A stretch of DNA of 64,000 nucleotides from Actinoplanes lutulentus (GTDB lineage: Bacteria > Actinomycetota > Actinomycetes > Mycobacteriales > Micromonosporaceae), in contig NZ_QLMJ01000007.1 of the NCBI RefSeq assembly GCF_003259845.1, forward strand, positions 124,001 to 188,000. Reading direction: 5' to 3'. The first letter of the stretch is position 1. Every line of letters starts with the position of its first letter. The translations under genes were made by a program, and so were the position numbers. The notes beneath the pieces were generated by a model. It worked only from the letters and a program-made list of their open reading frames with translations, searched no databases and was not told the DNA's origin. Below are positions 8,881 to 18,039 of this stretch, piece after piece.

Positions 8881-10914
8881 ATGGTGGACGTCGCACCGAC
8901 CGCACCAGTCCCGCTGAAAACCAAAGCACCGCCCATGGTCAGTGTCGTCGTACCGACGCGCAACGAGTCGGACAACGTCGGTCCCCTCGTCGAACGACTC
9001 CGGACCGCCCTCGGCGAGATGCCCGGCGAGATCGTCTTCGTCGACGACAGCGACGACGACACCCCCGAGGTGATCGCGTCACTTGCCGACGACGACATCC
9101 GGCTCGTGCACCGCACGGCCGGGCACCGCGACGGCGGCCTCGGCGGTGCGGTGGCCGCCGGGTTCGCCGCGGCGCAGGCGCCCTGGGTCGTGGTGATGGA
9201 CGGCGACCTCCAGCACCCGCCGGAGACCGTGCCCGACCTGCTCACCGCCGGCCGCAACGAGACGGCGCAGGCCGTGGTGGCGAGCCGGTACCTGGACCGC
9301 GGCCGGGTCGACGGGCTCGGCGGGCTGTTCCGCCGGTTCGCGTCCCGCGCCACCGGGCTGGCCGCCAAGGTGCTCTTCCCGCGCCGGCTGCGGACCGTGA
9401 CCGACCCGATGAGCGGCTTCTTCGCGATCCGCCGGGACGCGATCCGGCCGGAGGAGCTCCGCCCGGACGGCTACAAGATCCTGCTCGAAGTGCTCGTCCG
9501 GAATCGGGTCGAGCGGATCGCCGAGGTCCCGTACACCTTCCAGCCGCGAACCGCCGGCGACAGCAAGGCGTCCCTGCGTGAGGGTTTGCGGTACGGGCGG
9601 CACCTCGCCGGGCTGCGTGTCGCCACCCTGCGCCACCCGCGGTCGGCGACCGGCCGGATGCTCGGTTTCGCGCTGGCCGGTGCGGCCGGCACCGCGGTGA
9701 ACTCGGCGGCGCTCTGGGCGCTCGGCGAGGTGGCCGGTCTGCCGTACCTGGTCGCCGCGTTCCTCGCCGTGCAGGTCGCGATCATCTGGAACTTCGTGGT
9801 CGTCGACAACCTGGTGATGCCACCGGGCGAGCGGACCCGAGGACACCGGTTCGGCCGGTTCCTGCTGCTCAACAACACGCTGACACCCGTACACCTGGGG
9901 TTGCTCTTCGCTCTGGTGCAGCTCGGCGGGCTGCACTATCTGGGTGCCAACGTGCTCGCCATCGTGGTGGTCTTCCTGCTGCGGTACGTGGTGACGACCT
10001 CGTGGGTCTACGGCACACCGAACGATCTGATGAACACGGTCCGGCGCACCGCACAGGTCCGGCTGCTGCTCGCCCTGGTGCTCACCGCGGTCGCCTTCCC
10101 GGCGCTGCTCACGGCAGGCTGGGCCGGCGTCGGCACGCGGGGTGACACGGTCCCGCTGATCATCCCGCTGGCCGCGGCCGTGGCGCTGGTGGCCGGGCGG
10201 CTGCGGCCCTCCGACCACGAGCCGAACGTGCACGACCGGCAGACCGACGGCCTGATCGCGACGGCCTGCATGGTGGCCGCCGCCGCTCTGCTGATCTTCT
10301 CCTCCCTGGACAAGGCAGCGGCGCTCTTCTACCTCGGTGGCGCCGCGATCCTGCTGGTCGGCACCCGCACGGCGGCCCGGCTGCGCTGGGTGCTGCTGCT
10401 CCTGCCGATCGCGGCTGTCAGTTCCGCAAGCGTCCGGAACACCGTCGACGACGCACTGAGCTCGATCATCCAAACCCTCGGCCAACCGGCCGGGCCGATC
10501 AACAGCGCAGACGGTTTGTCCATCAACAGCCTTCTCCTGGAACGAGGCCAGCTGCCCGGCCTCGCCCTGTTCGGCGCCATCGCCTGCCTCGTGATCAGCG
10601 CGTTGATCATCTCCGGGTTCAGCCGCTCCGCGCTCGTCCGGATCGTCGCCGGAACGCTCACCGTGATCGCGGTGACCGTCGGCGCGATCCTCACCGTTCT
10701 GCTAGCCGGCCGGCTCTTCGGCCCGGAGGCGTTCCGGATCGCGCAGAAACCGATCTTCATCGACCTGGCCCTCGCCGCCACCGTCACGATCTTCATTGCT
10801 CGCTGGAGCCCCATGAAAAACGGAAATAGCGCGATGTTTCTGCCAAGAGCCCGCTTCGCTCTGCTCACCCTGGGCTCTGTCGCGATCGCCCTGAGCGCGG
10901 GAGCAGCGCTGTGA
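8881..10914 (+). CDS. GT2 glycosyltransferase fused to GtrA-like membrane domain
   Basis: A 677-residue protein with a dolichol-phosphate-mannose-synthase-like GT2 domain (residues ~20-240): VSVVVPTRNESDNVGPLVER, IVFVDDSDDDTPEVI, the metal motif in VMDGDLQHPPE, and DPMSGFFAIRRD. A GtrA-type four-helix domain follows (~255-380, starting LGFALAGAAGTAVNSAALWAL), then about 300 residues of further membrane helices. Such proteins load a polyprenyl phosphate and help move the sugar across the membrane. The start chosen is ATG 8881 behind GAGGAG; an ATG at 8860 would overlap the preceding gene by 11 bp and has no such site. It overlaps the next gene by 4 bp. Confidence 0.87.
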   Translation: MVDVAPTAPVPLKTKAPPMVSVVVPTRNESDNVGPLVERLRTALGEMPGEIVFVDDSDDDTPEVIASLADDDIRLVHRTAGHRDGGLGGAVAAGFAAAQAPWVVVMDGDLQHPPETVPDLLTAGRNETAQAVVASRYLDRGRVDGLGGLFRRFASRATGLAAKVLFPRRLRTVTDPMSGFFAIRRDAIRPEELRPDGYKILLEVLVRNRVERIAEVPYTFQPRTAGDSKASLREGLRYGRHLAGLRVATLRHPRSATGRMLGFALAGAAGTAVNSAALWALGEVAGLPYLVAAFLAVQVAIIWNFVVVDNLVMPPGERTRGHRFGRFLLLNNTLTPVHLGLLFALVQLGGLHYLGANVLAIVVVFLLRYVVTTSWVYGTPNDLMNTVRRTAQVRLLLALVLTAVAFPALLTAGWAGVGTRGDTVPLIIPLAAAVALVAGRLRPSDHEPNVHDRQTDGLIATACMVAAAALLIFSSLDKAAALFYLGGAAILLVGTRTAARLRWVLLLLPIAAVSSASVRNTVDDALSSIIQTLGQPAGPINSADGLSINSLLLERGQLPGLALFGAIACLVISALIISGFSRSALVRIVAGTLTVIAVTVGAILTVLLAGRLFGPEAFRIAQKPIFIDLALAATVTIFIARWSPMKNGNSAMFLPRARFALLTLGSVAIALSAGAAL

Positions 10915-12317
10915 GAAACACGAGTGACCCCGTGCGGAACGGGAACAACCCGCACTCCGCCCACGTCGTGCTGACCCGCCCCCAGAAGGCCGGCCTCGTC
11001 ATCGCGCTCCTGATCATCGGCATCATCGCGATCCTGCGGCCGATGCTCGTCCTGCAGACCATCGTCGCGGTGGTGACCCTCGCTTATGGAGCGGCGATCA
11101 TCTTCCGGGTCGTCCTGGTCTACGCCGCCGGCCGCGGCGAGCACCAGGTACGCGTCAGCGACGAGGACGCGCGAGCCGTCCCCGACGACGAGCTGCCGAT
11201 CTACACCGTGCTGGTGCCGGCGTACAACGAGCCCAGCGTCATCGGCATGCTGATGACGCACCTCGGCGCCATCGAGTACCCGCGCGACAAGCTCGAAGTG
11301 ATCCTGCTCCTCGAAGAGGACGACCGGGAGACCATCGAAGCGGCCGAGGCGTCGATCAGCGGCGACCACGTCCGAATCCTGGTGGTGCCCGAGTCCCAGC
11401 CGAAGACGAAGCCGAAGGCGTGCAACGTCGGCCTGGAACAGTCCCGGGGCGAGTTCGTCACGATCTACGACGCCGAGGACATCCCGGATCCGCTCCAGCT
11501 GCGCCGGGCCGTGGTGGCGCTGCGCCGGCTCGGCAAGGACTACGTCTGCCTGCAGGCCGAGCTGAGCTACTTCAACGTGGATCAGAACCGGATCACCCGC
11601 TGGTTCTCCCTGGAGTACGCCACCTGGTTCCGCTCCCTGCTCCCCGGACTCGTGGCCCTGCGGATGCCGATTCCGCTCGGCGGCACCAGCAATCATTTCC
11701 GTACCCAAGAATTGCGTGAGCTGGGCGCCTGGGATCCCTACAACGTCACCGAGGATGCGGATCTCGGCATCCGGCTGGCGCGATCCGGTTACCGGGTGGG
11801 CGTGCTGCACTCGGTGACGCTGGAGGAGGCGAACTCCGACTTCATCAACTGGATCAAGCAGCGCAGCCGCTGGTACAAGGGCTACCTGATGACCTGGCTG
11901 GTGCACCTGCGCTCACCCCGGGCCACGTTCCGTCAGCTCGGCTGGCGCGGGCTGCTCTGCCTGAACCTCTTCGTCGGCGGCACTCCCCTGGCGGCGGTGC
12001 TCAACGCGGTGCTCTGGGCCACCACGCTGCTGTGGTTCCTGGACCGCCCGCCGATCATGGAGGAGATCTTCATCCCGCCGTACTACTACATCGGACTGTT
12101 CTGCCTGATCTTCGGGAACGCCACGGTGATCTACCTGAACGTCCTGTCGGTACGCACGATGGACCGCCCGGATCTCCTCGGAACCGCACTGCTCTCGCCG
12201 CTGTACTGGGCCATGATGAGCCTCGCCGGAGCCAAGGCCGCGTGGCAGCTGGTCGTCAAACCCTCGTACTGGGAGAAGACGACCCACGGGCTGCACCTGC
12301 AGGAGGCCTCGAAATGA
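10911..12317 (+). CDS. Processive membrane GT2 glycosyltransferase (cellulose-synthase-like)
   Basis: A 468-residue membrane enzyme. Two N-terminal helices (~25-65) precede a GT2 catalytic domain with YTVLVPAYNEPSVIGMLM, EFVTIYDAEDIPDP (the DxD-like site), TEDADLGIRLARSGYR and the processive-enzyme motif QRSRW in WIKQRSRWYKGYLMTW. Several C-terminal helices follow. This set of motifs places it with BcsA/hyaluronan-type polysaccharide synthases, which extend a chain and pass it through the membrane. No PilZ domain is visible. The GTG start lies inside the stop of the previous gene (4-bp overlap), so translation is probably coupled. Confidence 0.88.
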   Translation: MRNTSDPVRNGNNPHSAHVVLTRPQKAGLVIALLIIGIIAILRPMLVLQTIVAVVTLAYGAAIIFRVVLVYAAGRGEHQVRVSDEDARAVPDDELPIYTVLVPAYNEPSVIGMLMTHLGAIEYPRDKLEVILLLEEDDRETIEAAEASISGDHVRILVVPESQPKTKPKACNVGLEQSRGEFVTIYDAEDIPDPLQLRRAVVALRRLGKDYVCLQAELSYFNVDQNRITRWFSLEYATWFRSLLPGLVALRMPIPLGGTSNHFRTQELRELGAWDPYNVTEDADLGIRLARSGYRVGVLHSVTLEEANSDFINWIKQRSRWYKGYLMTWLVHLRSPRATFRQLGWRGLLCLNLFVGGTPLAAVLNAVLWATTLLWFLDRPPIMEEIFIPPYYYIGLFCLIFGNATVIYLNVLSVRTMDRPDLLGTALLSPLYWAMMSLAGAKAAWQLVVKPSYWEKTTHGLHLQEASK

Positions 12318-13861
12318 CACTCGTCGACACTCCGGTCAAAACCCGCAAGATCAACGTGGTCGTGCTGGTCACCGGCATCCTCTACCTCGGCATCGCCATC
12401 TGGTTCTGGCGTTACCACCTGATGCCCGGCGACTCCAGCAGCCGCCTCGCCAACGCGTACTACACGATCTTCAGCCGCGACCCGCACCTGGCCGCGATCG
12501 GCTTCGTCTGGAACCCGCTGCCGTCGCTGCTGCTGATCCCGTTCCTGCCGCTGACGCTGGTGTTCCCGGCACTGACCCAGGAATCGCTGCTGGCCGTCCT
12601 GGCATCAGCCGCGCTGATGACCGCGACCGTCGGGCTCTTCCACTCGGTCATCCAGAAGATCGTCGCAAACCGGGCGCTGCAGATCGCGCTCACCGCGGCC
12701 TTCGCCCTGCACCCGATGACCCTCCTCTACGCCGGAAACGGCATGAGCGAGGCATGCTTCCTCTTCACCCTGATGCTCGCGGTCCGCTCGCTGCACCTCT
12801 GGCTCGTGGAGAAACGCGTCGAGCAACTGGTCCCGCTGGGCCTGGCCCTCGCCCTCTCCTACGGCGCCCGTTACGAGGCCCTCGCGCCGCTGGCCGCCGT
12901 GACCGCCCTGGTAGCCGCGATCACCTGGTGGCGCAGCGGCCGCAACGGCGCCCTGGCCCGGACCGACGCCGTGATCGTCGGCCTGCCCGGCCTTCTCGCC
13001 GTCGCCCTCTGGGCCCTGGCCAGCAAGATCATCGTCGGTCAGTGGTTCGCCACGTTCTCCTCGCAATACGGCAACTCGGCCCAGGTCAGCACGTCCGCCG
13101 CGGACATCGGCTCGGTCACCGGCGACGATCTGGCCGGCCGTCTCTCGTACTGGGGCCATCAGATGACCGGCCTGGCACCCTTCGCCGCGATCCTGCTGAT
13201 AGCCGCGCTGGCCTTCGCCTGGCACCGCCGCGACCTGGCGATCCTCGCCCCGATCACGGTCCTCGGCTCGGTCCTGGCCTTCGACGCGATGGCGTTCCTC
13301 TCCGGCACGTCCTTCGGCTGGCTGCGCTTCCACATCGCGGTGGTCCCGCTCGCGGTCCTGCTCGCCGCCCACCTGATAGCCGACGCCCGCCAGCGGTTCG
13401 TAACCGCCGCATCCCTGGTCCTGGTACTCGCGGCGTTCCCCACCATGTTCAGCATCCTGTCCGATTCCAACCTCTCCCGCGAAGAGGCCCAGTGGGTCAC
13501 CGAGAGCGGCCGCTTCAACACCTCTGACCTGCACAGAATCAACACCCAGGTAGCGTCCGACCTAGACGCCATGAACCTCCCCGACGGCGCGGTCCTGACC
13601 GATGTCGCCTACGCCTTCGGCGTCGTCCTGGCCAGCGACAACCCGGACCAGTTCGTCATAACCCCCGACCGCGACTTCGCCGCCGCCGTAGCCGACCCCA
13701 CCGCCCACCACATCCAATACCTCCTCCTCTCCGCCGACGGCTCCGCCGACGCCGTCCGCCTGGCCCGCTACGGCCCCACCCCGGTACCCCTCGACAACGC
13801 AACCCCGTACCGCGACGCACAAGGCGGCGTCGAATGGTTCCTGGTCAAAACCCCTTTTTAG
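12314..13861 (+). CDS. Polytopic membrane protein, probable GT-C type glycosyltransferase
   Basis: A 515-residue protein with about ten or more hydrophobic segments. The first periplasmic loop contains MPGDSSSRLANAYYTIFSRDP followed by WNPLPSLLLIPF, the layout of ArnT/PMT-like GT-C enzymes, in which an acidic residue in the first loop takes part in transfer from a lipid-linked sugar. A conserved family name cannot be given from sequence alone. The start is ATG 12314, overlapping the previous stop by 4 bp, so it closes the operon begun at 5406. A soluble C-terminal part (~390-515) lies outside the membrane. The role in exopolysaccharide assembly is inferred from the neighbours. Confidence 0.75.
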   Translation: MTLVDTPVKTRKINVVVLVTGILYLGIAIWFWRYHLMPGDSSSRLANAYYTIFSRDPHLAAIGFVWNPLPSLLLIPFLPLTLVFPALTQESLLAVLASAALMTATVGLFHSVIQKIVANRALQIALTAAFALHPMTLLYAGNGMSEACFLFTLMLAVRSLHLWLVEKRVEQLVPLGLALALSYGARYEALAPLAAVTALVAAITWWRSGRNGALARTDAVIVGLPGLLAVALWALASKIIVGQWFATFSSQYGNSAQVSTSAADIGSVTGDDLAGRLSYWGHQMTGLAPFAAILLIAALAFAWHRRDLAILAPITVLGSVLAFDAMAFLSGTSFGWLRFHIAVVPLAVLLAAHLIADARQRFVTAASLVLVLAAFPTMFSILSDSNLSREEAQWVTESGRFNTSDLHRINTQVASDLDAMNLPDGAVLTDVAYAFGVVLASDNPDQFVITPDRDFAAAVADPTAHHIQYLLLSADGSADAVRLARYGPTPVPLDNATPYRDAQGGVEWFLVKTPF

Positions 13862-13975
13862 TACGCGTTTCGCAGGACGCCCGTAGCACCCCGAGCGACC
13901 ACCTGCCCCTCAAGGCCGTCCGGCCCGTCTCGCGACCGGTGCCCACTCACCCCTAACCCACCCACCCCGAATCCA

Positions 13976-14026
13976 GCTGGCTCTCACTGCCGTCTCCCCC
14001 CAGCCAAGACAGCAGTGAGAGCCAGC
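13976..14026 (+). terminator. 20-bp-stem hairpin after the polysaccharide operon
   Basis: Two 20-nt arms, 13976-13995 and 14007-14026, are complementary with one mismatch around an 11-nt C-rich loop. The hairpin lies 115 bp after the last gene of the operon. There is no T run, but the stem strength and position suit a transcription end. Confidence 0.6.
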
Positions 14027-14054
14027 CGCCCATCCCCGCCCGGCCGCACCCTCG

Positions 14055-14110
14055 CGAGCCGTCGCTCCGGTAGGTCATCGGGCCTGATGACCTACCGGAG
14101 CGACGGCTCG
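14055..14110. repeat. Perfect 25-bp inverted repeat with 6-nt loop
   Basis: Arms 14055-14079 and 14086-14110 are exact reverse complements around the loop GGGCCT. The stem starts CGAGCCGTCGCTCCGG. It is the second very stable hairpin in the gap 13862-14590. It may act as a bidirectional transcription barrier or be a mobile repeat. From 14111 to 14590 I see no supportable gene, only the leader and promoter region of the kinase. Confidence 0.8.
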
Positions 14111-14590
14111 CTCCTGTTACGGCCCGAGCTCGCCGCGTCACCGGGCCGGACGGGTGTGGAGCGCTGCGTGCCGGGTCGGTGACGGCTGGAGATGGGCTGT
14201 GTCGCCGGCCGGCTCGCCCGTGGCGGCGCGTCCCAGATGCTGGACTCGCGGTGGTGAATTTTCTGTCAACAACCTGTGCAGCGGGCGCGCGGCGGAGTCC
14301 TCGGCGAGCAGGGCGGCGCGGAAGATCAGGACGGGCGGCCGATGCCGGCTCCGACCAGGTGCGTGCATGATCTTCCATTCCAGCCACTTCTCGGGTTGCC
14401 CGAGTTTGATTACAGTGAATAACCATGAGGTTGCCTAGGGTTACCGAGCCCTACGTGTTTACACCTTCCGTCCACTCCGGTCGAGTGATCGCTATCGTCT
14501 CGGATCACCAGAAATCCGACAGGCGCGCAATCGCTTCCGTCCAGTAGCGTCGATAGTGCTTTTGTGAGCGTCCACAACCGAGGTGACGGC

Positions 14591-16183
14591 ATGGTTCCGC
14601 TGGGAGAGGTCGTCGCCGGGCGCTATCGCATCCTCCGTCCGCTGGCGAACGGCGGGATGAGCCGCGTCTGGCTCGCATCCGACGACCGCGCCGGTGTCGC
14701 GCGTCACGTCGCCATCAAGCAGTGCACGGTCCCCGACGGGCTCTCCCCCGAGCAGCGCGACGTCATCCGCGAGTGGGCGTTCCACGAGGCCAGAGCCGCT
14801 GCCCGGGTGCGCCACCCGAACCTGATCCACACCCTCGAGGTCTGCCAGGACAACGCCGGCCCATGGATCGTCATGGAGTACGTGCCGTCCCGCTCCCTCC
14901 AGGAGATCGTCGAGACCGAGGGTTCCCTGCCGCCCGCCCGGGTCGCCGAGATCGGCCTTGCCGTGCTGGCCGCGCTCGCCGCCGCGAACGACGCCGGCGT
15001 GCTGCATCTCGACGTCAAGCCGGGCAACGTACTCATCGGCGATGACGGTCGTGTCGTGCTGACCGATTTCGGTCCCGCCGTCACCTCGGCCGGCATCCAG
15101 GCACTGACCGAGGCCGGCGTGGTGCTCGGCTCACCGAAGTACATCGCGCCGGAGCGCCTCTTCGAGCACACCTCCACTGTCGCGTCGGATCTGTGGTCGC
15201 TCGGCGCGACGCTGTACCACGCGGTCGAGGGTCGGCCACCCTATCTGCGCTCCAGCACGACCGGGGTGCTGCGCGCCCTCGCCGACACCGAGCCCGACCC
15301 ACCCCGGCAGGCCGGTCCGCTCACCCCGCTCCTGACCGGCCTGCTCCGCCGGGACCCGGCCACCCGCCTCGGCGTCCACGAGGTGGAGGCGAAACTCCGC
15401 AAGGTCGCCGGCGTGCGACGCTCGGCATTCGGCCGTCGCTGGTGGAAACCGACCTGGTCACGCCCCACCCTGCCGGAACCCGCCCACGAGGCCACCGCCG
15501 CCGAACGCGCCACCCGAGCCGCGCCACCGCAGGAGACCCAACCGGACGCGTCGCAGATGACGCCGGCGGCGGAGGCTCTTGGGCGGTCGGTTGATGAGGT
15601 CGAGGAGGACGGGCGTACCTGGCTGCGCCGCCGTCTCTCCGCGGCCGCAGCGGTCATCACCCTGCTGGCGCTGCTGGCCGCCGTCGCCGCGAACGCCCGC
15701 GACGGCAACGGTGACATCCGGCAGCCGGTGCAGAGCTCGGCCGCCGCGGTCGCCGCGGTGCTGCCTGAGGAGTTCGGCTGGTGGACGGATCCGAGCGGCT
15801 TCCGGGTCGCGGTACCGGACGGCTGGCGACCGGACCCGCTCACTGACGGCGAGGTCTCGTTCGCCGACCCGACCGGCGGCACGATGCTGCGGATCAGCCG
15901 CTGGCCCGGCCCGGCCGCCGACGTGGTGGCCGGTCTGCTCGCCCAGGAGCAGGACATCGCAGTCCCGGCGTACCGGCGGTTGAGGATCGAAGCGCTTCCC
16001 GGCGCGACCGGGGCGGTCTGGGAGTACACGTTCCTCAACCCGGACTCGGTCGCGATGCGCGGGCTGCGCCGGGTGGTGGCGAGCGGCGCCGAGGCGTACC
16101 TGATCGAGTGGCGCACCGCGCGCGACGCGTGGCATGCCGCGCTGCCTCAGCTCACCGTGGTCCTCTCCACGTTCGCGGCCTGA
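14591..16183 (+). CDS. Membrane Ser/Thr protein kinase (PknB-like)
   Basis: A 530-residue protein. The kinase domain spans ~10-275: glycine loop LANGGMSRVW, catalytic Lys43 in HVAIKQ, catalytic loop HLDVKPGN (Asp141, Asn146), DFG at 159-161 and the APE motif in YIAPERLF. The residue before the catalytic Asp is Leu rather than Arg, so this is a non-RD kinase and may not need activation-loop phosphorylation. A single membrane helix lies near 347-365, and an extracytoplasmic domain of about 150 residues follows, with no PASTA repeats. Start: ATG 14591 has GAGGTGA close upstream; a GTG nine codons earlier (14564) has no good ribosome site. It converges with the hybrid kinase gene, and the two coding ends overlap by 37 bp. 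Confidence 0.88.
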   Translation: MVPLGEVVAGRYRILRPLANGGMSRVWLASDDRAGVARHVAIKQCTVPDGLSPEQRDVIREWAFHEARAAARVRHPNLIHTLEVCQDNAGPWIVMEYVPSRSLQEIVETEGSLPPARVAEIGLAVLAALAAANDAGVLHLDVKPGNVLIGDDGRVVLTDFGPAVTSAGIQALTEAGVVLGSPKYIAPERLFEHTSTVASDLWSLGATLYHAVEGRPPYLRSSTTGVLRALADTEPDPPRQAGPLTPLLTGLLRRDPATRLGVHEVEAKLRKVAGVRRSAFGRRWWKPTWSRPTLPEPAHEATAAERATRAAPPQETQPDASQMTPAAEALGRSVDEVEEDGRTWLRRRLSAAAAVITLLALLAAVAANARDGNGDIRQPVQSSAAAVAAVLPEEFGWWTDPSGFRVAVPDGWRPDPLTDGEVSFADPTGGTMLRISRWPGPAADVVAGLLAQEQDIAVPAYRRLRIEALPGATGAVWEYTFLNPDSVAMRGLRRVVASGAEAYLIEWRTARDAWHAALPQLTVVLSTFAA

Positions 16184-17946
16184 GCGCCACTCGCGGCCGA
16201 CGAAAGCGACGGAGCCGGAGAAAGCGCCGGAGCGGAAGAAGCCGACGGCGCCGGAGAAACCGGTAAACCCGGCACGACCATCTCGCCGAGCTTCATCAGC
16301 AGGTCGTGCGCGGTGAACGGCTTCTCGATGAACGCGATGTCCTCGTCCAGCACATGCGTCGTCCCGAGCAACCCGTTGCTGTACCCGGACATGTAAAGCA
16401 CCGGCAGCTCAGGCCGCGACTCGTGGATCACCTCGGCAACCCGCCGCCCGGACATCTCCGGCATGATCACGTCGGTCAGCAGCGCGTCGCAACCGTGCTG
16501 CCGGAACAGCGCGAGCGCCTCTTCCCCGCCGGTCGCGGTCAGCACGTGGTACCCGCCGCCGGCCAGGATCCGGGTGACCACCCGGGCCAGCACCGCCTCG
16601 TCCTCGACGACCAGGACGGTACGCCCGGCCCCGTCCGGCGGCGCCTGACGCTGCACGGCCGCACCGACCCGTTCCGGCGACGTCACCAGCGGAAGGTAGA
16701 TCCGGAACGTGGTGCCGACCCCCGGCTCCGAATACACGTTCAGGCTGCCGCAGGCCTCGGTGACGATGCCGTACACGGTCGCGAGGCCGAGACCCGTACC
16801 CTTGCCTGTCGGTTTTGTGGTGTAAAAAGGCTCGAAGATGCGCTCGGCGACCTCCGGCGGCATCCCCTCGCCGGTGTCGCTGACCAGCAGGCGGGCATAG
16901 GTTCCGGCGGGCAGCGGCGGTTGCATGTCGAGCTCTCCGCCGTCGAGGGCGGCCGCGTTCGCTTCGAGAACCAGCGTGCCGCCGTCGGGCATCGCGTCCC
17001 GGGCGTTGATCGCGAGGTTGAGCAGGATCTGCTGGACCTGGCCGGGGTCGGCGAAGACAGTGACCGGATCCGCGGACGGAACCGTGATCAGGTTGATGTG
17101 CGCGCCGATGGTCCGGCCGAGCATCGCCTGCACTTCGGCGAGCGCCTCGTTCAGGTCGACGTCCTGCGGCTGGATGGTGTCGCCGCGGGTGAAGGTGAGC
17201 AGCTGCCGGGTCAGGTTGATGGCCCGGTCGGCGGCGTTGCGGACGTGCTTGAGATCGTCGGAGAGCGCCTCGTTGCCGGCGGCTTCCTCGACCGCGAAGT
17301 CGGTGTAGTTCACGATGATCGCCAGGATGTTGTTGAAGTCGTGCGCCACCCCACCGGCCAGTTTGCCGAGCGACTCCATCCGCTGCGCCTGATGGGTACG
17401 TTCCTCGATGGCCCGCTGCTTCTCCGCGGCCTCTTTCGCCGCGGTGATGTCGCGTATCACGACCGCCGCCCCGGAGATCTCGCCCGCGGAGTCACGGATC
17501 GGCGCCACGCTGAGCGACGCCTCGACCGGTGTGCCGTCCTTCGCGAACCGCCGCGATTCGTACCGGAGGTTCCCCTCGCCGCGGGCGATCCGCATCGCGA
17601 CCTCGTACTGTTCCGCGACCCCGGACGAGTCGGCGAGATCGACGATCCGCCGCCCGATGAACTCGTCGGCGGTCCAGCCGAAGATCCGTTCCGCGCCCGC
17701 GTTCCACGCCGTGACCAGGCCGCCCAGGGACACCCCGATGATCGCGTCGTCGGTGTGCTCGGCGACCGCCTCCAGCATCGCCCGCGCGGCCTGTTCCCGG
17801 GCGTCCGCCTCGGCGACCCGCGGATCCATGTGCGTCTTCACCCGGTGCCGCGCCGACCAGTACCAGATGCCGGCCGCGACGAGCGCCAGGCAACAGACGA
17901 CGAGCGCCAGAAAGAGCTGTTCCGGCATGGTCGTCTTATCGGACAA
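16147..17946 (-). CDS. Hybrid sensor histidine kinase (TM-PAS-HisKA-HATPase-REC)
   Basis: A 599-residue protein. One membrane helix (~9-30) is followed by a PAS domain (~55-170, TDDAIIGVSLGGLVTAWNAG...GWTADEFIGR), a HisKA box with His202 in LAGGVAHDFNNILAI, an ATPase domain with GTGLGLATVYGIV, and a C-terminal receiver with phospho-acceptor Asp492 in LLTDVIMPEMSGRR. The last ~35 residues are Ala/Ser/Pro-rich and their coding region overlaps the end of the convergent kinase gene. Starts available are TTG 17946 and ATG 17928; neither has a strong ribosome site. It diverges from the OleA-like operon across a 93-bp gap, so it may share control with that cluster, but no DNA-binding partner is encoded nearby. 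Confidence 0.88.
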   Translation of the reverse strand: MSDKTTMPEQLFLALVVCCLALVAAGIWYWSARHRVKTHMDPRVAEADAREQAARAMLEAVAEHTDDAIIGVSLGGLVTAWNAGAERIFGWTADEFIGRRIVDLADSSGVAEQYEVAMRIARGEGNLRYESRRFAKDGTPVEASLSVAPIRDSAGEISGAAVVIRDITAAKEAAEKQRAIEERTHQAQRMESLGKLAGGVAHDFNNILAIIVNYTDFAVEEAAGNEALSDDLKHVRNAADRAINLTRQLLTFTRGDTIQPQDVDLNEALAEVQAMLGRTIGAHINLITVPSADPVTVFADPGQVQQILLNLAINARDAMPDGGTLVLEANAAALDGGELDMQPPLPAGTYARLLVSDTGEGMPPEVAERIFEPFYTTKPTGKGTGLGLATVYGIVTEACGSLNVYSEPGVGTTFRIYLPLVTSPERVGAAVQRQAPPDGAGRTVLVVEDEAVLARVVTRILAGGGYHVLTATGGEEALALFRQHGCDALLTDVIMPEMSGRRVAEVIHESRPELPVLYMSGYSNGLLGTTHVLDEDIAFIEKPFTAHDLLMKLGEMVVPGLPVSPAPSASSAPALSPAPSLSSAASGAQAANVERTTVS

Positions 17947-18039
17947 AGCTCACAAGCTCTGAGGTCCGAATGGACGGAATTCCCCAGCGGCCCGCACAAT
18001 AAACCCCTTTCACGGAACTGACGGGGGTTGGCGCACCAG

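Noticed and set aside
13953..14426. 157-codon frame in the gap before the Ser/Thr kinase
   Set aside because: It runs through both strong hairpins and is Arg/Pro-rich without a ribosome site or family resemblance.
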